50,178 nucleotides of DNA from Nitrospirota bacterium (lineage in GTDB: Bacteria; Nitrospirota; Thermodesulfovibrionia; Thermodesulfovibrionales; UBA6898): NCBI GenBank assembly GCA_021811105.1, contig JAJZPM010000023.1:1-50178 (forward strand). Direction: 5' to 3'. The notes under the pieces were generated by a model, which saw only the letters and a list, made by a program, of their open reading frames with translations, was not told the DNA's origin and did not search any database. Below are positions 41,861-47,838 of this stretch, piece by piece. Position 1 is the stretch's first letter. Every line of letters begins with the position of its first letter. Made by a program: the position numbers and the translations under genes.

Positions 41861-42514
41861 TCAGCCGCTTTTTTCGTCTTCCGTCGACTCCAGTTCGACA
41901 ACCGCATTTCTGAGACATTCCGGACAGATGCCGTGCGTAAAATCGGCGTCGGTGTGCTCCCGGACATAGTTTTCCAGGTCGTCCCAGTACCCTTTGTCGT
42001 TGCGCGCCTTCCTGCACCAGGCACAGACCGGGATCAGCCCCTTCAATGTCTTGATCTTGTCAAACGCCTCCCGGAGGCCGGCGATCAGTTTCTCTCTTTC
42101 GACCTCCAGCAGTTGTCTATCGGTCACATCTCTGACTATTTCGACGCCCGCGATGACATTGCCGGCAGCATCACGCAGATTCGACGAAGTTACCTCAACG
42201 TATCGAGTCCCCTTATCGGTCATGACACTTCTCACATCTTTATGGATCTTTCCGTCAAGAAAAGACCTGTATACCGCGCAATCATCACATACCGTATCCC
42301 TGTGCTGATAGGCACGATAGCAATGTTCGCCGACATGGTTGCCAAGAAGGTCACGGTGCGCCTGGTTCTCATAGACGACTCTGAAGTCTTTGTCGACGAT
42401 CCTGAGGCCGTCTCCGATTACGTCCAGGAGCAAGACCACTGTCCCTTCGATCCTAGGGGAGGATTCAGTCAAAAGCCTTCGCAGCGTCTCTGATTCACCC
42501 TTGATTGGATTCAT
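41861..42514 (-). CDS. PAS-domain protein with C-terminal zinc-ribbon-like motif
   Basis: A 217-aa cytoplasmic sensor-like protein. A PAS domain occupies about residues 25-140 (GLRIVDKDFRVVYENQAHR, then EHCYRAYQHRDTVCDDCA and VEIVRDVTDRQLLEVE). A short coiled linker follows. The last 60 residues carry CAWCRKARNDKGYWDDLENY and HGICPECLRNAV, a pair of Cys-x-x-Cys knuckles seen at the end of many PAS and response-regulator proteins, whose role is unknown. No kinase or output domain is present. The Cys-rich part of the PAS domain may bind metal or heme. The ribosome site is weak. The promoter region is at 42551-42590. Confidence 0.82.
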   Translation of the reverse strand: MNPIKGESETLRRLLTESSPRIEGTVVLLLDVIGDGLRIVDKDFRVVYENQAHRDLLGNHVGEHCYRAYQHRDTVCDDCAVYRSFLDGKIHKDVRSVMTDKGTRYVEVTSSNLRDAAGNVIAGVEIVRDVTDRQLLEVEREKLIAGLREAFDKIKTLKGLIPVCAWCRKARNDKGYWDDLENYVREHTDADFTHGICPECLRNAVVELESTEDEKSG

Positions 42515-42550
42515 AATTCGATCACCTTGGCTGACGGAGCATGCGGTACG

Positions 42551-42590
42551 GCCCGCCGGCTATGGTATTATACCGCAGAAACCGGCGGCT
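42551..42590 (-). promoter_or_regulatory. Probable promoter and operator of the PAS gene
   Basis: A perfect TATAAT lies on the minus strand at 42572-42567, about 50 bases before the ATG. It is centred in the palindrome GGTATTATACC (42564-42574) and flanked by exact 7-bp inverted repeats, CCGCCGG (42553-42559) and CCGGCGG (42582-42588). No good -35 is present, as expected for activator- or repressor-dependent promoters. The nested symmetry suggests a dimeric regulator binding over the -10 box. Confidence 0.45.
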
Positions 42591-42717
42591 GGTCTTGTAA
42601 AACATGCAAAGAAAAGAAAGATTTTTTGGTCTTTTTTCCCGTCTGCCGACCTCGGACACTTCCTTCCGTGAAAGAGGTGCTCGAAGACGCAACCTGCCTA
42701 TTTACCAACAATTCTTA

Positions 42718-42759
42718 ATAAGTTGTTGATAAGTTCATTAAGAATTCTTAATTCATCGC
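42718..42759. repeat. AT-rich inverted repeat
   Basis: ATTCTTAAT and ATTAAGAAT are perfect complements about 17 bases apart, followed at once by TAAGAATTCTTA. The loop includes TTATCAACA on the minus strand, one base from a DnaA box, but only one such site is visible. It may be an operator or a decayed element; nothing identifies it. Confidence 0.35.
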
Positions 42760-42934
42760 GGCCTGTAGCGAAGAAGTCCTTTTTGCACAAAAAAAGGGCA
42801 CTAAACTAAATGAATAATATCGGCACCTTACCAGTTCCGAACGGCATTTTCGTCCGCTCATCTCTTTAGGCCGGGCTACCACCCTTGATACGCAATATTT
42901 TCATAGCAGGCAATATAAAAAGCGTAAATATTTA

Positions 42935-42957
42935 TATGTCATGCATGCGCTGACATA
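42935..42957. promoter_or_regulatory. Palindromic operator candidate
   Basis: TATGTCA (42935-42941) and TGACATA (42951-42957) form perfect 7-bp inverted repeats around a nine-base spacer that contains GCATGC. This is a typical size for a dimeric regulator site. It lies about 20 bases upstream of the promoter candidate at 42975. Confidence 0.4.
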
Positions 42958-42974
42958 AGAATCAAAAGTTGATG

Positions 42975-43003
42975 TTGAAACTCTCACTCAAATGTGGTAA
43001 CTT
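42975..43003 (+). promoter_or_regulatory. Promoter candidate for a short leader RNA
   Basis: TTGAAA (42975-42980) and TAACTT (42998-43003) are spaced 17 bp. The -35 box is strong (5 of 6), the -10 box moderate. Transcription would begin near 43010 and end about 70 nt later at the terminator at 43045-43078. Confidence 0.4.
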
Positions 43004-43009
43004 TGTCAC

Positions 43010-43078
43010 CGGGAGAGAAATCCGGGAGGTAAAGGATACGGTGGTTGCTGGGGCATATCAAGCCGGCGGTTTTTTTTT
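43010..43078 (+). ncRNA. Possible short structured RNA or attenuator
   Basis: Between a sigma70-like promoter and an intrinsic terminator lies a purine-rich stretch of about 70 nt. Possible pairings include CACCG with CGGTG. No known riboswitch class was recognised by eye. If readthrough occurs, the FHA-cyclase gene starts 117 nt after the terminator, so it could be an attenuator; alternatively it is a free small RNA. Prediction only. Confidence 0.3.
43045..43078 (+). terminator. Intrinsic terminator upstream of the FHA-cyclase gene
   Basis: A 7-bp stem with three G-U pairs (TTGCTGG at 43045-43051 with CCGGCGG at 43063-43069), an 11-nt loop and then nine T residues at 43070-43078. No annotated plus-strand gene lies upstream for it to end, which suggests a regulatory leader or small RNA. 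Confidence 0.5.
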
Positions 43079-43090
43079 ATTATACCCTTG

Positions 43091-43205
43091 TATGCCAGGT
43101 ATCTCGGTGAGTCTTCATAAAGTTTGCCCTGTCTGCAAGAGTCTCAATGAGGCCACCGGCAAGATCTGGGTGCGGCTAGGACGATATTTCGATAATGGTT
43201 CCTGA
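43091..43205 (+). CDS. Possible 37-aa Cys-x-x-Cys small protein
   Basis: A short frame reads MPGISVSLHKVCPVCKSLNE and ends WVRLGRYFDNGS. The CPVC...WVRLGRY pattern resembles the Cys-knuckle part of the PAS-protein tail at 41861 (CAWCRK...GYWDDLENY). It overlaps the start of the FHA-cyclase gene by 11 bases, and that gene lacks a good ribosome site, so coupling is possible. No ribosome site precedes this ATG. The longer frame from 42969 runs through the terminator T-run and is less plausible. It may be the remnant of a longer gene. Confidence 0.3.
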
Positions 43206-44139
43206 GCAGGACAATTTGCAGGGTCCGGAGGGGAAAAAAGAGGAATCGTCTCCTGAAGGGACAATAACCCTGGTTTCGTCCGAAGGGAGGACCTTCGAGG
43301 TGCGGAACGGGGGCGTGGTAGGGCGCGCGGCGACAGGGAGGGAAGTACTGGAGATCCATGAAGAGATATCGAGGCGTCATGCTCAGTTTGTCGCGAGCGA
43401 CGGGGCATGGTTTATCGTGGACCTCGGTTCAAGCAACGGGACGTTCCTCGATGGGGAGCGATTGCCCGCGAAAGAGAAAATCCCCATCAGGAACGGTCAG
43501 CGGATAATGTTCTCTCCCGTGTTTCAGGCCGATATAAGGATTCGGGAGGCCCTGAAAGAAAAAGCGGTCCCACCTTCCGTGCCTGAAGAAGCCGGCAATA
43601 CAGACAGCCCCAGAAAGACGATGGTGATCCTGTTCGCTGATCTGAAGGGCTCCGTCGACTTCTTCCAGGAAAGGGGCACGATCATCGCGCGCAACTGGAT
43701 ACTGAAACTCTATCGCATGCTGTCTTCGATCATAGACGCCCACAGGGGGAGACATGTGAAGAACATCGGAGACGCAATTCTCGCAGTCTTCGAAACCCCC
43801 CGCGAAGCGGCGCGGGCGGCCGTCAGGATGCAGGATGACCTAAGGAGACATAATAGCCTGGCGGACGAAACAAACCGGTATTATCTGAGGATAGGGATGA
43901 ACATGGGAAGGGTGCTCTTCGAAGGCAGCGACGTCTTCGGAAATTCCGTGAATATCGCATCGAGGGTCCAGGCACTTGCGTCCCCCGAGAAGATATTTAT
44001 CACCGAGCAGCTGTACGAAGCGATCAAGGACGACAAGGATGTTCAGTGCCGCTTCATCGGCCTTGAGCAACTCAAGGGAGTGAAAGAGAAAACCGGCATA
44101 TACGAAATTCTGTGCGATGAGGACCCCAATGTTGCATAG
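43195..44139 (+). CDS. FHA-domain class III adenylate/guanylate cyclase
   Basis: A 314-aa cytoplasmic protein. Residues about 20-105 are an FHA phosphothreonine-binding domain (GGVVGRAATGRE, then ISRRHAQFV and LGSSNGTFLDGERL). Residues about 140-310 are the cyclase catalytic domain with metal-binding aspartates Asp149 (VILFADLKGSVDFF) and Asp193 (HVKNIGDAILAVFE), and FGNSVNIASRVQALASPEKI. Both metal ligands are intact, so it should make cAMP or cGMP. The FHA domain suggests control by Thr phosphorylation; a Ser/Thr kinase gene begins 43 bp after its stop. The cNMP-binding protein at 5648-7546 could be a receptor. Confidence 0.9.
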   Translation: MVPEQDNLQGPEGKKEESSPEGTITLVSSEGRTFEVRNGGVVGRAATGREVLEIHEEISRRHAQFVASDGAWFIVDLGSSNGTFLDGERLPAKEKIPIRNGQRIMFSPVFQADIRIREALKEKAVPPSVPEEAGNTDSPRKTMVILFADLKGSVDFFQERGTIIARNWILKLYRMLSSIIDAHRGRHVKNIGDAILAVFETPREAARAAVRMQDDLRRHNSLADETNRYYLRIGMNMGRVLFEGSDVFGNSVNIASRVQALASPEKIFITEQLYEAIKDDKDVQCRFIGLEQLKGVKEKTGIYEILCDEDPNVA

Positions 44140-44182
44140 GGGGCAAGGGCAAGCGCATTCTGAAACCACTGGAGGAGGCTTC

Positions 44183-45934
44183 ATGATAGGGAAGAGACTG
44201 GGAGATTTCGAGATACAGGAGGAGATCGGCAGGGGAGGAATGGGACAAGTCTACCGTGCGAGACAGATTTCCCTTGACCGGGACGTCGCGATCAAGATAC
44301 TGCCCGGCAACCTGAGCGAGGTGGAAGAGTTCCGGGAGAGATTTGACATCGAGGCAAAGGCCGTTGCATCCCTGGTGCACGAAAATATCCTGCAGATGTA
44401 CAGCAAGGGTGTGACAGATGACGGGGTCCATTACTTTGCGATGGAATATGTCGACGGCGAAGACCTTGGAAACATGCTGAAAAAAGGGGCCACCTTTTCT
44501 GAAGGTGAGGCGATCGGGATCGCAATCCAGATCTGCCGCGGACTCGAGGCAGCCTGGAAGAAGAACATCATCCACAGGGACATCAAGCCGAGCAATATCA
44601 TACTCACGAAAAGCGGGACTGCCAAGATCGCCGATTTCGGGCTTGCCAAGAGCCTTGATGCGACGAAAAGACTGACCCAGACGAATATGTACATGGGGAC
44701 AGTGGCCTATATTTCTCCCGAGCAGGGGGAAGGGAAACCGCTGGACCACCGCACCGACATTTATTCCCTCGGGATCGTCCTCTATCAGCTCCTGACAGGC
44801 AGCGTCCCGTTCAAGGCAGAGACGCCCTCGTCCGTTATCTACAAACATGTCTATGAGGTGCCGCCGCCGCCCCGAACGATCAACCCGGCAATTTCCTCCG
44901 CAGCGGAAGCGGTCGTATTGAAGGCGATCGCCAAGAAACCGGAAGACCGGTTTCAGAACCCGGTGGAATTCAGGGAAGCCCTTGAATCGGTGAATAAGGC
45001 GCAACCCGAAAAAAAGGGGGAAGTCCCGAAACAGGCGGCTGTCTTTGCCGGTCAGAAGGAGGCCGCTGCCCCAGTGGCTGCGGCAGGGCCTGGGAACAAG
45101 GTCCCTATCGTGATCCTCGCTGCGGCGATCATTCTGCTCCTTGGAGGCTCCGGTCTCTATGCCTCGATCTACGGCTATCGGGCGCTCCTGTCGAAGGTAT
45201 TGCCTTTTACGACACAGGAAGACAAGCAAAGTGAAGCGGTCCCGCAGCAGGCAGGGGGAGCAGTTGCGCCTTCTTCTGCGGAGACTGGTGGGCCGTCACA
45301 GGAACAAGCCGGGCCTGCCGGCTCGAATACGCCCAGTTCCAGCTCTCCGGAGGTCGCTGCCATCCCTCCGCAGTCGTCATTATCAAAATCAAAGGAGACC
45401 GGCAAAGCGGGGGACTTCGTAGGACGGCGCAGGGCAACTTCGGATGCCAGGAGCATCCCTCCTGTTCAGTCGCAGCCTGCGAAACGTTCTGCGATGCCGT
45501 CGGTGCTGGTGGTCACCTCCGGCGAGCCGAATATCGCGGACATTATTGAATCGGTGATCGGGAAAAAACTGTTGGCGCGCTCTTTTCCCCTCTCGGCATC
45601 CGGCGAGATCCAGGGCCTTTCGGAGCGGTACGGCCAGCATGGGATTCCGCTGAATGCACTTGACCGGCGCCGCTTGAAGTCCGATATACTCGTCTACGCC
45701 TCGATATCTACCATGGACGCAGCTCCTCTGCGATTTTACGGCCATACCGCCGAGCAGTACGCCTCGACAATTTCTATTAAAGTCATCGACACCGCAACTA
45801 AGAAGGTGATCGCTTCACCCCGTTCGAGGACAGTCAATTACACAACACTCAATATGCAGGACAACATAGAAGAGGCGATCGGGGAGATGACCTCCGATCT
45901 CCCCAAGAAGATCGAGGCATTCTGGAAGGGTTGA
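44183..45934 (+). CDS. Membrane-bound Ser/Thr protein kinase (Hanks type)
   Basis: A 583-aa kinase. The kinase domain fills residues about 9-275: glycine loop GRGGMG (16-21), Lys38 in VAIKIL, catalytic HRDIKPSN with Asp133, DFG at 151-153, and YISPEQGEG. A membrane segment lies at about 306-326 (VIVLAAAI-like IVILAAAIILLLGGSGLYAS), then a long Ser/Pro-rich linker. The C-terminal 120 residues (PSVLVVTSGEPNIADIIESV, DILVYASISTMDA, IKVIDTATKKVIAS) resemble periplasmic LpoB/CsgG-like folds rather than PASTA repeats. The start at 44183 has GGAGGAGG upstream; the longer frame overlaps the cyclase gene. It likely signals envelope state to the FHA cyclase. Confidence 0.9.
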   Translation: MIGKRLGDFEIQEEIGRGGMGQVYRARQISLDRDVAIKILPGNLSEVEEFRERFDIEAKAVASLVHENILQMYSKGVTDDGVHYFAMEYVDGEDLGNMLKKGATFSEGEAIGIAIQICRGLEAAWKKNIIHRDIKPSNIILTKSGTAKIADFGLAKSLDATKRLTQTNMYMGTVAYISPEQGEGKPLDHRTDIYSLGIVLYQLLTGSVPFKAETPSSVIYKHVYEVPPPPRTINPAISSAAEAVVLKAIAKKPEDRFQNPVEFREALESVNKAQPEKKGEVPKQAAVFAGQKEAAAPVAAAGPGNKVPIVILAAAIILLLGGSGLYASIYGYRALLSKVLPFTTQEDKQSEAVPQQAGGAVAPSSAETGGPSQEQAGPAGSNTPSSSSPEVAAIPPQSSLSKSKETGKAGDFVGRRRATSDARSIPPVQSQPAKRSAMPSVLVVTSGEPNIADIIESVIGKKLLARSFPLSASGEIQGLSERYGQHGIPLNALDRRRLKSDILVYASISTMDAAPLRFYGHTAEQYASTISIKVIDTATKKVIASPRSRTVNYTTLNMQDNIEEAIGEMTSDLPKKIEAFWKG

Positions 45935-46038
45935 GGCCATGCGTTGGAACGATAATGAGATGAGCGGGGCATCCGACATTGTGCCACACCTCCTTTTATG
46001 CTATATATAAGCTATCCAATCCCGATAGGAGGTCGATC

Positions 46039-46644
46039 ATGAACTACTCAAGTAAAACCCTATGTCTGTCCCTCTGTGCCTGCGCCGTTTTCCTTACTTC
46101 ATGCGCGACGACAACGCTGACGACGGTATGGAAAGATGAAGCCTTCCACGGGACAGTCAAAAAGATCGTAGTCGTGGGGGCCTTCAGGAGACCCACGGTA
46201 AGGAATTTTTTTGAAGACGAGTTTGCAAGACAACTGAAGGCGCATGGGGTAGAAGCAATAGCGAGCTATACATTAGTGCCGATCGGCGAGCTGCCTGAAA
46301 AAGACCTGCTCATGGCAAAGATCAGGGAGACCGGGGCCGACGCCGCGCTCGTAACAAGGATGGTCGACAAGAAAACGGTAGAAAGCTATGTGCCGGGACA
46401 GGTCTACGCTGTCCCCAATTATTACCGGCGCTGGGGCCCTTACTTCGATTATATTTATACGCCGGGTTATATGGTCAGGGAAGAGTATGCCTATGCGGAG
46501 ACGAATATCTATGAAACGAACACCCAGCAGCTCATCTGGTCAGCCATGTCGAGGACGCTTCTCTCCGGCGACAAGCAGGACCTCATCAAGTCGTTCGTAA
46601 GTATCATGGTCGGCAAGATGGCGGAGGACAAGTTAATTCCTTAG
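46039..46644 (+). CDS. Lipoprotein of the DUF4136-like group
   Basis: A 201-aa lipoprotein: lipobox LTSCATT places the lipidated residue at Cys22. The mature part begins LTTVWKDEAFHGTVKKIVVV and continues FEDEFARQLKAHGVEAIASY, with a Tyr-rich loop (AVPNYYRRWGPYFDYIYTPG). This resembles outer-membrane DUF4136-type and CsgG/LpoB-like folds, similar in outline to the C-terminal domain of the kinase just upstream. AGGAGGTCGATC precedes the ATG; the frame opens 20 residues earlier. Cotranscribed or close to the kinase gene, 105 bp apart. Confidence 0.82.
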   Translation: MNYSSKTLCLSLCACAVFLTSCATTTLTTVWKDEAFHGTVKKIVVVGAFRRPTVRNFFEDEFARQLKAHGVEAIASYTLVPIGELPEKDLLMAKIRETGADAALVTRMVDKKTVESYVPGQVYAVPNYYRRWGPYFDYIYTPGYMVREEYAYAETNIYETNTQQLIWSAMSRTLLSGDKQDLIKSFVSIMVGKMAEDKLIP

Positions 46645-46747
46645 GCAGGCTCCTCGTGCATATTTCCAATTGATTGTGAGAAGGCATTTGAAATGGGGCC
46701 GATTTGCTGGTGGGAAGTAACATGTATGTTGGAATTTCTTGATGACG

Positions 46748-46918
46748 TCACTGCCTCTCTGTCTCTTCATTTTCTTTACATTCTTGGGCATTGAATATGG
46801 CAGGGTAGTCCTTTTCTAACCTTGAAAGGAGGGAATTTTTCTCTTCATGGGACATTGTCTGATAAAGTGATGAGTTCTTTAATATAGCTATCAAAACTTT
46901 TGCTTTAGCTCTGTCCAT
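46748..46918 (-). CDS. 56-aa small helical protein
   Basis: A 56-codon frame starting MDRAKAKVLIAILKNSSLYQ and ending SRLEKDYPAIFNAQECKENE, with a ribosome site (GAGGGGGTAAATAACT) before the ATG. It is hydrophilic and helical, with one Cys. It is more AT-rich than neighbouring genes. The 13-base palindrome ATACAAGTTGTAT lies 29 bases upstream, suggesting regulation. I do not recognise a family; small regulators or antitoxin-like proteins are possible but unsupported. Confidence 0.55.
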   Translation of the reverse strand: MDRAKAKVLIAILKNSSLYQTMSHEEKNSLLSRLEKDYPAIFNAQECKENEETERQ

Positions 46919-47201
46919 AGTTATTTACCCCCTCTGGGCAACATAAATACAAGTTGTATGCCATATTAAAGCGTCAAACTTACGGCCGGGGGAAAAAGGA
47001 TATATTGCGATTAATTGTCTTGAAACTTAAGGGTTTACAATGGAATAACGACTAAGAAAAAATGTAAGGTCTTTATTTGTGAGATAGGCAAGATGTATCA
47101 TTGAAGACACTTTTCTGCCTTTTTGAGTACACATCTTAACAAAGGTCAAGAGGTCGTCATTAACCTTGAGTCAAGAAAGACTTAACGGTTGTGAAGGCCG
47201 C
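46919..47201. other. Intergenic, AT-rich, with an operator-like palindrome
   Basis: ATACAAGTTGTAT (46947-46959) is a perfect 13-base dyad upstream of the 56-aa gene, near a TTGACG that could be its -35 box. A short minus-strand open stretch near 47020-47150 translates to a protein-like sequence (KGRKVSSMIHLAYLTNKDLT) without a start or ribosome site; it may be decayed coding sequence. Confidence 0.35.
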
Positions 47202-47792
47202 TCATGAAGCCTTCTTGACAACCTTCTCGCTCCCTGCGACCGCCAAGTGGCCTTCTATTGCGTCCTTCATCATCTCAAGTGCCTCTTCGACCGAGTCACC
47301 CTGAGATGCACATCCTGGCAGCGACGGGCATTCGATCCAGAAGCCGCCGTCCTCTGTATCCGGATGAAGAACAACGGCATACTTCGTGCCTTTGAGGGTA
47401 ACCTCGTATTTCTTCTCTTTCTGCATCGAGACAATCTCGCCTTTGAGGTCCTCGATGATCTCGCCCAGCGCGATTGAGAAAACAAGCTGCCCGCTCCTTA
47501 GGGTGTCAATGATCACCTTCTTATCCTTCGTGAGCACAAAGATTGATTCGCCGTCTGTAAGAAAGCGTAGTTCAGCAAGTGGCCTTTCTACCTCCGGCAT
47601 GTTCTTCTTGAGGTAGGTGATCGCCTTTCTTATCTGCTGAAGGCTGATCCCCTTATCGAGAAGGGTCTTTGCTACCTTCATCTGCACAAGATCGGTGAAG
47701 GAGTAAAGCCTTACAGAGCCATGACCGGCCGCCTCACTGATCGAAGGCTTTATGAAATGGGTCCTGTCCCAGTAGTCGACCGTAGCAAGGCA
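47202..47792 (-). pseudogene. 5'-truncated MerR-like/HicB-domain gene
   Basis: The minus strand encodes a MerR-type DNA-binding region joined to a HicB-like domain. A start ATG can be found at 47687 (MQMKVAKTLLDKGISLQQ), but clear coding continues before it: ATVDYWDRTHFIKPSISEAA then GSVRLYSFTDLVQMKVAKTL, the recognition part of a MerR helix-turn-helix. This ends at a TGA (47793-47795) with no start codon after it, so the first 15 or so residues of the DNA-binding domain are lost. The HicB part (LKGTKYAVVLHPDTEDGGFW, then GCASQGDSVEEALEMMKDAI) is complete. The plus-strand TOTE gene starts 44 bases beyond the TGA, so the truncation marks a junction. Confidence 0.75.
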
Positions 47793-47838
47793 TCAAAGCT
47801 TGAGATTTTCCCTGTATTTCTGAGTAAAATGATGAATC

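Noticed and set aside
42718-42759. Replication origin or DnaA-box cluster
   Set aside because: Only one DnaA-like 9-mer with a mismatch is present and no replication gene is nearby.
42969-43205. 78-codon plus-strand frame before the FHA cyclase
   Set aside because: It would be translated through the terminator T-run and has no ribosome site; only its last 37 codons look protein-like and are listed with low confidence.
44072-45229. 385-codon minus-strand open frame
   Set aside because: Antisense to the Ser/Thr kinase; Asp/His/Arg-rich shadow without motifs.
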